64,000 nucleotides of DNA from Dasyornis broadbenti (lineage: Eukaryota > Chordata > Aves > Passeriformes > Dasyornithidae), in contig VZRN01001189.1 in assembly GCA_013397935.1 (NCBI GenBank), positions 496,001 to 560,000 of the forward strand. The letters run 5' to 3'. Below, piece after piece: positions 38,331-49,038 of this stretch (positions within the stretch are counted from its first letter, which is position 1; each line of letters begins with the position of its first letter). The position numbers and the translations under genes are program-made. The notes beneath the pieces were generated by a model. It searched no databases, was not told where the DNA came from, and saw only the letters and a list, made by a program, of their open reading frames with translations.

Positions 38331-40174
38331 TGAGATAAAAATTAGTTGTTCCATGAGAAAATGTTGTTTATGCCACCCTCTGATCAGTGATTGGTTTGCA
38401 GATGAGATGGACTCTGGGGTTTTTCAGGTGCTGCCGGTATGAAACTTTGAGCTGAGAATACAAACTCACTCCAGATTTTCCTGTTCATGGTATTAGTTTA
38501 TTTTGCTTGTTTCCCTGGTGGCAAAGCTGGGAAATAGATCTGCCCAGGCACATTCCGAGCATGCAGGTTGTCATGGTAAAGGCTCCTGATGCTTTATATT
38601 GGGTTTGTTTATTACAGAAGCTGTGTACCAACAGCTGGCGGTTTTAAGTTTTCCTATCTGTGTAGAAAACTTCTTATTTCTTCAAACCAGACACTATTAC
38701 CTCAGGGTATTTGCTCTGCATGTATAGAAATCTTAGTCTCACCTTGGAATATTTTCATTTCTCAGGGCTTGTTTTTTAAATAAAAATCTGCTGGTTTGAG
38801 GAAGAGCACACTCTGTAAGATATTTTGCCTGTAACACTTAACGTCCAGCATGGTGTGCCAGGAAAAGGGCAAACACTGTCAGTGCTGATAGGCCACGTCT
38901 ATCCCTTTTCTTTTGCACATTGCTGCGATGTCTTTTTCCATTAATATCAAGCATGGTCAGAGCAGCCACAAGCTAGGAATCACCAAGTGGTATTTAAGAG
39001 ACGTGTATCGTGACTCCGAGGCAAGCAGCGCGAAAGACCTCACACCATCCAGGCATTGAGCATGTTGGGAAAAGGTAAGGTGGATACAGCCAGGGGCTCC
39101 AGTTCTCCCTCTACCCGTGGAGGACACAGCACCTCCCAGGGCTGGGTGAGCTTGTAGTGGAATTAAATGCCTGCCTAGAAATATTTCTGACTCTTCGTTA
39201 AACGTTAGTGAAGTTTGGAACTTTCTCTGGTGCTTGTCAGCGTTGTGGGATGTGCAGATAACTGAATACCCACGCCTTCTGTCTTGTATGTCTGATCTGG
39301 TTGTGTAATGTGCCAGCATCCCCACGTGTTCAGGGGCCAGCTGTGGTGCCAGAGTTCATCGTGAATATGGAGATAATGAAAGAGTCTAGAAAACATTTTC
39401 AGGATAAACATTTTCCATTTTTGTCTTTTGCTATTTGAGAAACAGAGACTCAAGTGCAGCCTTTAAATCTTTGCTTGCTGTATCCTAATGTTTCAAAAGG
39501 ACTTATAATTTTGGATCTTGACTTGGAAACAATTTAGAGGCGGCTGATTTTCCGTGGCTGGGAGTGCTGTGCTTCCTGACTAATCAGACTCTTTAGACAT
39601 GTCTTAAATTGGGCACTGAAATAATAGACAGACAAGTGCAAGCAGTTGACTCAGGACAGCTCTGTGGGGGTTTAGGCAGAGGCACTTTAACACACAGCTC
39701 TGATGTGCTCTGAGTGTGCACACAGCAAGTTACCACTGCTGGGCAGACAAGAGGTGACTGATTAAGGCACAGTAAGTCAATCATGGGAAACCATTAGCCC
39801 ATGCTCAACCAAGTGGTGTGCTCCAAATGATTAGTCCCTCTTTGCAAAGCGTAGGCCTGTTCTGCTTCAGCCAAGAGAGTCTCCTGCTGACACTGAGAAT
39901 GCCTGACATCATAAAACATTTATTTCGAATACAGTAAAATTCATTACTTAGGCTTTCCATGCTTGATCCAAGCCCTGAAAGATTCAGCAGGAGTCTCCAT
40001 TGACATTAAATGAAGTCTGTTCTCCCATCTAAGTTGCTGATTCTACACTGCTGATTCTGTAACCCGGAGCACCTATGTGAGGTAAAATAGGCAAAGAAAA
40101 GTGGTGCAGCAGTTATATTTGCATACCGAGGGAATGGCCATGGTTCTTCTGAATTTTTCTGGCTTGTTTGAGGT

Positions 40175-40285
40175 TCTTCTATTCTTTCTTTTTCCTTTTT
40201 TTCTTTTTTCTTTTTTTTTTTTTTCTTNNNNNNNNNNNNNNNNNNNNNNNNNNNNNNNNNNTTTTTTTTTCTTTTCTTTTTTTTT
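40175..40285. repeat. Pyrimidine-rich tract interrupted by an assembly gap
   Basis: T-rich sequence with scattered C bases on both sides of 34 undetermined bases (40228-40261). It looks like a long (T/C)n low-complexity tract that the assembly could not close, and the true length is unknown. It lies about 870 bp upstream of the 41153 exon and is too far away to be its polypyrimidine tract. Confidence 0.9.
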
Positions 40286-40866
40286 GTCTTCTGCAGGCAG
40301 AAGACAGAACCATCTGTCCTGGCAGTGTAAGCACAGTACTGGCCTACCTAGAACAGTTAAAACTGTAGAAAACTAAAACCCATCTAAATGCTGAATTCTT
40401 GAAGAGAAAAGAAATTTGACTGATTTCCAAGTTTTATTTTCTTTCTTTTGGAAGTATCTTTGCAGAGCTGAAAGGAAAAGTTCTTTATTCTATTGCTTGA
40501 ATAATACTTTGAAGTTTGGTCCTTTGCCAAAGGCCTGTTGACAGTAACATCAGTGCTGGTGCTGACTGATATCATATATTTCTTGGGATTCTTTAAAAGC
40601 TCTCTGAGCAGCTCACCAAGACTTCATTAACATTTGATTTCTACCTAAGTGAATAAGAAATTATTCCTCTGTCTTTTTTAATGGGTGGATAAGCAGCAGT
40701 CATTCAGTGATTTACCTCCCTTTTAGGGACCAGTCTCTAGTCCTGGTAGAGATCCCAGGTGTCTGACAGAGAAGTCACCTCATTCTTTTCAACAACCAGT
40801 CTGGCATCACCTTATGTTGCCGCCATTTCCATACCTTCTCATTGTTCACGTGCTTGTCTTTCTTGG

Positions 40867-40951
40867 AATAATTAAATGATGGATAACCTCAGAGTGAGGT
40901 TATTAAAAAATAATTAAATTACTATTAATAATTAAATTATGGATAACCTCA
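40867..40951. repeat. 25-bp direct repeat, 60-bp period, with an internal hairpin
   Basis: An AATAATTAAAT-ATGGATAACCTCA segment occurs at 40867-40891 and again at 40927-40951, differing at one position. Directly inside the first copy, ATAACCTCA (40883-40891) pairs with TGAGGTTAT (40895-40903) around a 3-nt loop. The region is AT-rich and lies about 200 bp before the Ig3 exon. It looks like a local duplication; no element family was recognised. Confidence 0.75.
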
Positions 40952-41152
40952 AGATTTCATTTTACAGCTATTTCCTGTAGATGCAAATCAACATTACTTT
41001 TTTTTCCTATGGTTTATAGTAATTGACTCTTCTTTTACCCCCTGCAATTTTACATAAGGAGGTTTATCTGAGATGTTGAGATTTCGTATAATAATTCTCT
41101 CACTCGTAGCTATGACAAAGGCTCTAATCTTCTCTCCTCCTTTTGTCCTCAG

Positions 41153-41282
41153 GAAATCCGCTGACTGTGGCCTGCAAAGCTTTCTTTGGATTCAGTGGAG
41201 AATCAGGCCCCATGATCTACTGGATGAAAGGGGAAAAATTCATAGAGGAATTAGAAGGTCACATTAGAGAAGGCGAAGTCAG
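41153..41282 (+). CDS. IL1RAPL2: IL1RAPL2 internal exon: first half of Ig-like domain 3
   Basis: IL1RAPL2 is a single-pass receptor of the IL-1R family that acts at neuronal synapses; its ectodomain has three Ig-like domains. This 130-bp exon follows a pyrimidine-rich acceptor (TCCTTTTGTCCTCAG). It starts in phase 1, with GA completing a glycine codon, and ends in phase 2 before GTACTT. The peptide has the B-strand cysteine in VACKAFFGFSG, the C-strand tryptophan in MIYWMKGEKFIEEL, and ends HIREGEV-R. The SGESGPMIYWMKGEKF stretch matches IL1RAPL2 rather than IL1RAPL1 (which has GDVSPLIYWMKGEKF) and differs from IL1RAP. By analogy with IL1RAPL1 it should be coding exon 7; that number is not certain. 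The donor is weak because +5 is T, not G. Reading on into the intron gives 34 more codons before a stop at 41386-41388. Gene identification is strong; the IL1RAPL1 paralogue is the only serious alternative. Confidence 0.93.
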
Positions 41283-44200
41283 GTACTTTTTGAATTATTT
41301 ACTATTAAAAATACTGTATGTCCCACAAGCCTGTTGGGTTGACAAGTTTTTAATTGAAAGTGGAAATCATTTTCTGTCTAAAGAGTGATTGATGACTTGG
41401 AGCCAGAGCTGTGTGAGTTGCTCCCTCTCTTTTCTAGTGGGTGCACTCTAGTCATGGTAGCTTGTGTATGTGCCTGAAAATCTGTTATCAAATTCCCCTG
41501 ATGGGGAATGCAGCTGAAGCACCTCCTGAGTGTTCTGGGGGTTGATTTTAGCCCTGTGTGGGAATGGGGCTGTCCACTGCAGCCGTCCCGTGGGACCGGC
41601 CTTGGCAAGATGACGCTCATTTCAGCACCACCGTTAATCTTAAGACAAATGGTCTCCTGTCAAAGTCACCACACTTCTTCTCTTCTCCTGAATGTGCTGT
41701 GTGTGGGTGTGATTACAGCTCTTAACCAGAGCCTTCAAGGAGAGTGTTTATCTCCGCAGGCTTAACACGTAAGGGAGGGAAAGGAGTGGCTTTATCCGAT
41801 GTCCAGCTTGTGCTTGGCTTGTTCCCAGCGCTGGTTATCATTTGCTGTACCACTTGTAAAGAAAACACACACTTGTATCCCCATGAACTTCCATGGAATT
41901 TGCACCTAACAGCTCCTTATTCTCTTTCTTACTAATTATCTGATTATTGCTCTTTGAGCAAAGGCTACGCTATGGTTGTACTGTGGGCAGGGTGGTCCCA
42001 ACACCTATAGACACAATAAATATTATGTCCTATGGTCACAATGATTATGGAAAAAGCCAAGGTTTTTCACTTTCTGTTGTACATTTCTTTTTCATCTCAT
42101 GTCTGAGGTTTTTGTTTCTTGTAAAGGTGATTTTGGAGAGCAGGCAGAGAGAGGTTCCTTTGCTTTATTACTTGATCAATAATTTGAAGTTCAGCCATTT
42201 AGCCACTAGTTATTAAGATATACTAAAATAACTGACCGAACAATGCACCTTAATTGCACACAGATGAAATTTATCTTACATTGCCATTGTACAATCCTCT
42301 TTTGTGCTTCTGACCACAAAAAGCAATTATTGGAAACTTTTGCCATTGTAACTAATCAGCACTTAATGACACTGTGTCCTCTCTAGTGTGTATATATATG
42401 AACAGAGTGATTTTCATGTTCTTCCTCTGTATCAGAAGGACAATTTGAGGTTTGTATTTAAAGAGCACTCCAGCTTTACCACAGTTCAAAATTTTCCTTT
42501 ACGTGCATTTATTAGTGAAAATGAATTTGAAAAAGCTGTTATTTGTCCTTCATTGTGCCATCTCATTACACATTCATGTTTCAAATTAATTTGTGACCAG
42601 TCCCTTTTCTCATTCCTTTTCTCATCCCACTAAAGTGCTTTGACTCAGTTTACAGACCCTTCACAATTCAGTGAATCTTCTCTTCCGCAAAGCCACTTAT
42701 CACATACCTAATCTCCTGTGATCACAGCCAGCATTAAAAACAGCACTTTCCAAAACCTGCTGCATCATTACCAGCAGTGCCCCAGTCCATCCCTTTTTCC
42801 ATATAGAAGTAGCTATGGCAACAGAAGTGGTAACTTTTCGTAAATGATTTTTTCCCAGTGCCAGCTCTTCTTTACCTGCCCCGTTACAGGTGTGCTGCTT
42901 CAGGGGAACTAAGCAGCACTCATTGTTCTGTCAGTGCCCTGAGGCAGCCCACATCTTCCACCCAGCTGTATTTATTGATGTATTTTAAAAATCGTCATGT
43001 GTGTTTCAAATTTGGTGAGCCATGGTGAACGTGCTGGTTAGATGCCTTTTTCATCAGTTTGCTTCTCTGTGGTGTTATCAGCACATTTCATTTTGAGAAG
43101 CTAAAAGCAGGACAGAATTGTTACAACCAGACCAAGATACTCCACAGGCTGTTCCTTTGGAACATTTGAGCTCTGCATCCCCTACCTTAAATTAGCTCAC
43201 AAATTTAGTAGCAGTCTGAATTTTTGGTGCAGTCCTTACCCTGGACTGTGCCCATCCACTGTGTTGCTGGATTTTCTGTGTATGATGAGAGTTTAGGTTT
43301 GCAAATTGAGGAAGTGCGGGAGCACAAACCACCCATCCCCGGTGTGCATGGTCAGCACTCGCTGTGCTGTTAGGAAAGCACTAAAATAAGGATGGATATA
43401 ACCTGAGCATTCCTGTTCAAATTAGATCCATGGAACTGGTTTTTTGGTAAGCACACTTCACTGAGAGTAATATTTGTGTAACTCTGGGCTTCGCATATTT
43501 TATTACACCTTTTTACAAAGCCTCATAATAAAAATCAGCTCATCAGCACTGCAGGACTCAGAGGCGATGGCCCCCTCTCTGAGGTGCCTCCTTGCCTTCC
43601 CTGGAATTAAGATCCCCAGGTGTTAGACATGCATGGGGGCAAAGGAGAAAGAGACTTTGCTTGCCAGGTGGGTTTTTCACAGCAGCAATAAAAATGCCAT
43701 GTAAATTGAACCAGGGTTATTAAAGAAGGAATCCGAGTCTTTAAGCCTGTCTGCAGAGTTGTCAGTTGTACCTAATTACAAAGGAGCCCACAGCAAATTT
43801 CAACACTGGCTCTCTGCCATGGCAGAGTATTTTCAGACATAAATATTGCTCTCTCAGCTACCTATGAGTTGCTTCTTTTTCTTCTTCAGACAACACTGCA
43901 GAACAGTCATAGCACTCATCTTGTAAAGTATGTTTGTCCTTGTTTTTTCTCACTTGCCCGTTTTTAAAGTAGAAATAGTTTAACTCATCCTAGAGGCGTG
44001 AAAGGAGGTGAATGGAGACGTTTTGAATGGCAGCCTCATTTCTTCTGATTAATTTATCACCCACAGAAGTCAACGGATGGTTATGAAATGCTCAAACAAG
44101 ATGAGGGTGTTGTTTTCTGTGAGGAGGGATGCTGAGGGCAGGAGGCAGAATTCCCCTCACTGCCTGGCTGATGTGCTGGGTACTTTGCAGGGAAGTATGG

Positions 44201-47200
44201 AAGCGACAGCCCTCTCCTGAAAAGCTTCTACCACTCAAGCAGACAATTTCAGGGCAGAGAACAAGAAACATGATGTGGGAAAGTGAGAGGGAGAGTCGCT
44301 GTCATGCTGCCAGTTGAACGACTTTGCTTTGGAGAGGTACTTGTGTACACACAGATCTGTCCTTTCATCTACAGCCTGTTGTTAAGGAGTAGAAGGAAGA
44401 ATTCACAACCCTGTTCACTGTCCAGATCCTCAGCTTTATAAAGAATGAAAGTTTCCTTTTTGCTAAGTCCCAACTCTCATGCAGGTTAGTAAAGGTTTGC
44501 AATTAATGCCTTGGTTTTGCAGAGAGACCCAGGTGAAGCTTTCTTATGGCCTTGTTAGCTGTGATCATACAAAGCCCAAAAATTTTAGGAAAATATGGTC
44601 TCAAAGAAAAAGTGTTTTAAATTCAGATTCAACTTAGTGCATACAAGCACTGGGAAAATATGACAAAGGATTTTAAAAATCCAAACCACTGCATAATTTT
44701 CAAAGAAAGCATTTCAATTCTGAAATGACACTTTCTTTTTAAATTCAGATCTTACCTGAAAATTATTCACTAGACAAAATGTTTTGTTTCAGATCATATA
44801 AAATGCTTCAGCTTGAAGAAAAAGAAGGCACTGAGTGTTGTTTTTACATCACCCACCTTTTATTTCTCTCTTTCCATCCTGTTTGTTGTGAGTTGTCAAG
44901 CACCACTGATTTAGCTATGCACTAAATGTTGTAATTACTCTTACAGTTTGTTCAGCAACCCAGAAAAAGTGAGCTATTATTTTCTCAACTTGTGGGAGCT
45001 GGCATGTGTTGACAGTGACGCTGGTGAAGTTTCCCCCATCTCAGATAGGGACAGAGCTTCATCTTCTGGGTGTGCAGCAAATGCTGTTGCACCTTTAGGA
45101 TCTTACTTGTTGATACTGTGTTCCTTTTCTAACCCAAAACCACTGTGCTCGATCTTCTCTGAACCAACCACAAAATGCAATTAATTAAAGGCTGCATTCA
45201 TATTTAAAAAATGGAGGTGACCAACTGTGCATTTCTTTGGCAATCATGAATCATTAGGTGTGAAGTAATGGCGAAAAGAAAAAATGAAGTAAAACAAAAT
45301 GCAGGAATGAAAGGTTTAACAATACTAAGAGCTTTCTACACTTTGCTGCCAGCATGATGCATAAATATTTGTCAGCATTTTCAGGATAAATCCTGTTCTA
45401 AAGAGTTCCCTTGCTAAAAATTGTAATTAGAAGTAAGATAAATAGAAAAAAACCTGAATCCAAATGCATATTCTCTTTTTAATGAAAGCTCTTCTTTAGC
45501 TGATCATGTATTATTTAAATTTAGGTTAAGGGTCAGTTATTTTATCTTATATAAATATAGTTTAGATATAGTTAAAAATAACAGTTTCTTTTATCTTAAT
45601 TGTAACCTGTCTTCATTTTTTTCTGTGTAAAATATCCTGATTACCGTAAACAAGAAAATCTTAACATTCACAGAATGCTCCAGATTAGTTTCCCAGGTAC
45701 CTTCTCTGTTAATGTTTATATTGTTCTTTGCAGCATGATTTGTAGACCAAAAGTCGTTGGGCATAATGTTTACCAGCAGAGAGGAAAGACTTTCATGAAT
45801 GTTTATATAGCTATAGCAGATTAATAGGTAAATGAGAATTCATATATCTGATTCCCAATGATTTGGGCTGAGTATGCAAACAGACCAGGTTTTCTGAAGA
45901 GATTTCTTTCCTGGCCAGAAATTATGGAAATTCAACCCTTCTTCCATTATTTCACTATTCTGGGTCAGGGGGGGAAAAAAAAAAAAAAAAGAAGAAAAGA
46001 GAAACATAATAAATGAGAGTGAATTTGGAAAAAAAAAAAACTTGAAACCGTTTCCAAATGCAAAACACGCACACCTGTTTTTAAACTAATGTTTTCCCGC
46101 CTGCGTTCTTGCAAGTTACACTGCCACAGTAAAAGAGGCTGAATTTCCGTGGATGCTCTGCTGCCTCTTCTGAGTTGTGTCAGATAAGCAAGCCTTTAAA
46201 AGGCTGGCTTGCTGTATGAAATGTTACTGTAGAGATGTGTTTTGCAGCAGTCAGGCTTGCATTTTTTATTATCTAGTGCAATGTCCTCATACTTCTCTTT
46301 TGATTTGTTTTCAAATTTGGAGCTCCATGGGTGTCATGTGAAACCACGCACACAAAGAAATGCGTGTGCACAAAACAACTTCGGTTTAGAACAGAGAACC
46401 TTGGGGTTTGCCATTACTGACAAATGTGAAGGTCTCAGCTGCAGTTTCCACCCAGAGCAGGCAGCACTCTGGTTCGTTACCTCCTGCCCAATTTCCTCCC
46501 TTCGGTCTCTGGAGAAAATATTTAGTTTTTTGTGAACCTGGATTTTATTTATGCCTTTACCTCACAGTGCTGTACACAATCTTTTCAGAGAACAGACTCA
46601 CTGAAGTACCACATGCAGTGGTGAGTTCACAGGTGACTGTGAGGGCACCTCACATTTTCTGTTTAGCCCCTTGTGCAGCATTACACAAACAGGATCAAAT
46701 GAACCCGATCGATTTTACTTGACATTAGATTTCACTGTACAAAGGAGCAGCAACGTTTTCTTGAGCAAGTGATAAGCCTTTTGAGAGAATAGGGTATTGT
46801 ATTTTTAGACTTAATGTCAGCAGCAGAAAACACTTGCATTTACTTTGCATTCTTTTTAATGTTCACATGAGAACAATGACATGAAAAGGCTCTACCTCTG
46901 GCCTGAAAGCCTGGTAGAATTTTTATTCCCTTTGTGGGGATTTTGCGTGTCTCCTCTGTCCTCTCAAAGGAGCAGAGAGCTCTTGTTCTTGACACTGTTC
47001 CCTTTAAAAATCAGGATCTAGCCCCAGAAAACAGAGGAAAATTCCAGACAGTAGCACAGTTCCTTTCGTTGATTTTCCAGACTGAATTAAAATGTATCAC
47101 AATACTCAGCCTTTAAATTGCCCTGTAATTTGTTCACTGATGGCTTAGTAGCATATCCTGCTTCTGGAAAGTGGGTATTTGTTGCTTCTTTTAAAAGAAG

Positions 47201-47493
47201 CATTGTTTTTAGCATTTACTTCTGATGGAGCCAATGTAAAGAAGCCACACATAACCATTGCACTCATGGCCGCTCTTCCTGCACTTGGTTCAGCTCCTCA
47301 CTAGACATGACAGGAGAAAAAGACTTTCAGTGGCCATGAAAAATGCCTCTGTGAAGTCTCCTTCTAAATCCTTCTCCAGGAGTGAAGGAGGCCAGCAAAC
47401 ACGGTCTGTCTTGTGCTAAGAAATCACGGTGCTTTTGGGAATCTGCCATCCGTATTCACTGAGTTAAAGCAAAGGCTGTATCCTTCCTTTCAG
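41283..47493 (+). other. IL1RAPL2: IL1RAPL2 intron between the two Ig3 exons
   Basis: A 6.2-kb GT-AG intron in phase 2, inside the codon for the arginine that joins EGEV to LLREHLGEKE. It contains an AATAAA at 42015-42020 about 630 bp after the read-through stop, a poly(A) run at 45975-45990, and mostly AT-rich unique-looking sequence. I recognised no repeat family and no exon-like frame with splice borders in it. Confidence 0.85.
45968..45990. repeat. G-run followed by a poly(A) run
   Basis: Seven G bases followed by about 16 A bases, then GAAGAAAAGAG. It is a purine-only low-complexity tract in the intron. Confidence 0.8.
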
Positions 47494-47639
47494 ACTCCTG
47501 AGAGAACATCTTGGAGAAAAAGAGGTTGAGTTGACATTGATCTTTGATGCTGTAGAGGAGGCAGACCTGGCTAACTACACGTGTCACGTAGAGAACAGGA
47601 ATGGACGGAAACACGCCAGCGTTCTTTTGCGCAAGAAAG
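47494..47639 (+). CDS. IL1RAPL2: IL1RAPL2 internal exon: second half of Ig-like domain 3
   Basis: This 146-bp exon follows the acceptor TCCTTCCTTTCAG. Its first base completes the arginine codon begun in the previous exon (phase 2 in, phase 1 out). The peptide reads LLREHLGEKEVELTLIFD, then AVEEADLANYTCHVENRNG, then RKHASVLLRKK. The F-strand cysteine in YTC pairs with the cysteine in VACKAFF of the previous exon, and the D-L-A-N-Y-T-C motif is the usual Ig-fold DxGxYxC-type signature. NYT is an N-glycosylation sequon. The order and wording match mammalian IL1RAPL2 almost residue for residue, with small changes such as TLIFDAVEEAD for ALIFDSVVEAD. The donor (GTAATT) lacks G at +5, and the frame stays open for 80 codons into the intron, which would end the protein after all three Ig domains without a membrane anchor. 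The exon itself is not in doubt; use of the read-through form is unproven. Confidence 0.95.
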
Positions 47640-48713
47640 GTAATTCTCCCTTTTTAGTTACCTCTGCTCTCACCTGCCTCAGCAGCAGCACATCAGTCCT
47701 GCTGACCTCTCTGAGCCAGGCTGGACTCCAGTGTGCCTGCTTGGAGCTGAAGTGTGCTTGGGTACAGCTTCAGTTTACCATTTGTGGGGAAAAAAATCAT
47801 GAATCATTCAGTGTCTGGCGAATCAGCCTTGCAGGTGATGTGCTTGCCTGGAATACAGTCACCCATAAGGCACTGATGTAATCAGTGGAAGTATTTTGGA
47901 CTAAACAACCTATGAATTTGACCTAGAGGTGACTGACTAGGCTAGGTGTGATGGAGTTAAAATGTACATTTCTTAGGACAGGTGCCCTGGCAGTGAGGTC
48001 AGATGTTCTCGTATTTCTCCACTTCCTGGCTTTGTGTTTTAAATTGAAAACTTTAAACTGTCTCCATGCATTTTGATTTCTAACTGCATTGGGAATGAAA
48101 ACATGCAATGGGAGCTACAAATCTGTGGAGAATTAGCCCATCGTGGTTGTCTTGCTTGATACTGTTCCTGAATGGAGAACACCAGTACTGACAAATTATC
48201 TGTAGTAGAAAGGAAACCGTTTGAATTTGAATGAGCCAAATTAAAAAGTGCTACTGTGCTCTGCTGTTTAAAAAAGTTATTATCGAATGACTGCAACAGT
48301 ATCTCATTGCAGTTGTTATGTTGTTTGTTCAATCAGCTCTGCTATTCATAAGCAGGCTGACTTTTAAATTGGATGGTGATCTCTCTGAGATACAGTGTAT
48401 TAGGCAATACAAAAGCTGTAAGACGGAAATTGTTGGGAAAGCAAAGGAAGATTCCACCCTTGGGAAAAAGCTGTTATGTGAAACCACAGAATATCAGCAC
48501 AGGAGACTGACTAAAGAGTTAATGCATTGTCTAAATCTCTGCCATCATTCTTGGATGTCAATTATTTTGCCAAAAGTGGAGAAGAAGAATTGTTTCCGTG
48601 AGGCAAACCTGAGAGTGCAGTTCCAGTCCCTTGTGTGCTTTCACTGTGGCAAAGTTGGTAAAGGAGTGTTAATCTAGCAGATCATTCTACTGACTACTAC
48701 AAACTTACACACA

Positions 48714-49038
48714 CGAGGCTCTGCAGAGGGGCCTGGACAGGCTGGATCCATGGGCTGAGGCCAATTGGATGAGATTCCACAAGGCCAAGTGCTTGGTCCT
48801 GCTCTCGGGTCACAACAACAACTCCCTGCAGCACCACAGGATGCGGGCAGAGGGGCTGGAAAGCTGCCAGGTGGCAAAGGATCTGGGGATGCTGGAGTTA
48901 CCCTCCCTGAAGGGATTTGAAAACCATGTGGCACTTGGGGACATGGTTTAGTGGTGCGCTTGGCAGTGCTGGGTTGACGGTTGGACTCAATCATCTTGGA
49001 GGTATTTTCCAACCAAAACAATTCTATAATTCTGTGAT
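48714..49038 (+). mobile_element. CR1 LINE 3' fragment with an internal deletion
   Basis: The start (GAGGCTCTGCAGAGGGGCC, TGGACAGGCTGGATC, then AAGTGCTTGGTCCTGC, then GATCTGGGGATGCTGG) matches a 3' part of the avian CR1 ORF2 region. The end (CCCTCCCTGAAGGGATTTG, then GGGACATGGTTTAGTGGTG, TTGGACTCAATCATCTTGGA, TTTTCCAACCAAAACAATTC) matches the CR1 3' UTR. The copy finishes with the diagnostic ATTCTATAATTCTGTGAT, a CR1 terminus where no poly(A) is expected. Between the two parts, at about 48898-48901, sequence normally present in longer CR1 copies is missing. The insertion is 5'-truncated, as most CR1 copies are. Any frame on either strand here is a shadow of the element. The family assignment is firm; the subfamily cannot be given. 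Confidence 0.93.

Larger units (their letters stand above)
1..41152 (+). other. IL1RAPL2: IL1RAPL2 intronic sequence upstream of the first visible exon
   Basis: No stretch here could be read as a real exon. Every open frame is short, without a recognisable domain, and typical of chance frames in intron DNA. The region ends at the acceptor of the exon at 41153. In the family, a small exon encoding the linker between Ig2 and Ig3 (about 25 residues, with a DKPPK-like motif) precedes this one. I looked for it by eye and did not find it, so it is either further upstream or was missed. The sequence is AT-rich with scattered GC-rich patches (about 1740-1810, 8520-8700, 14820-15060, 28780-29040, 35800-36180). 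The repeats inside it are listed separately. IL1RAPL genes are known for very large introns, which fits a 41-kb exon-free stretch. Confidence 0.7.

Noticed and set aside
40101..40376. Phenylalanine-rich frames with undetermined residues
   Set aside because: They come from the pyrimidine tract and the N gap.
48674..49021. 115-codon minus-strand open frame
   Set aside because: It is the antisense shadow of the CR1 LINE fragment at 48714-49038.
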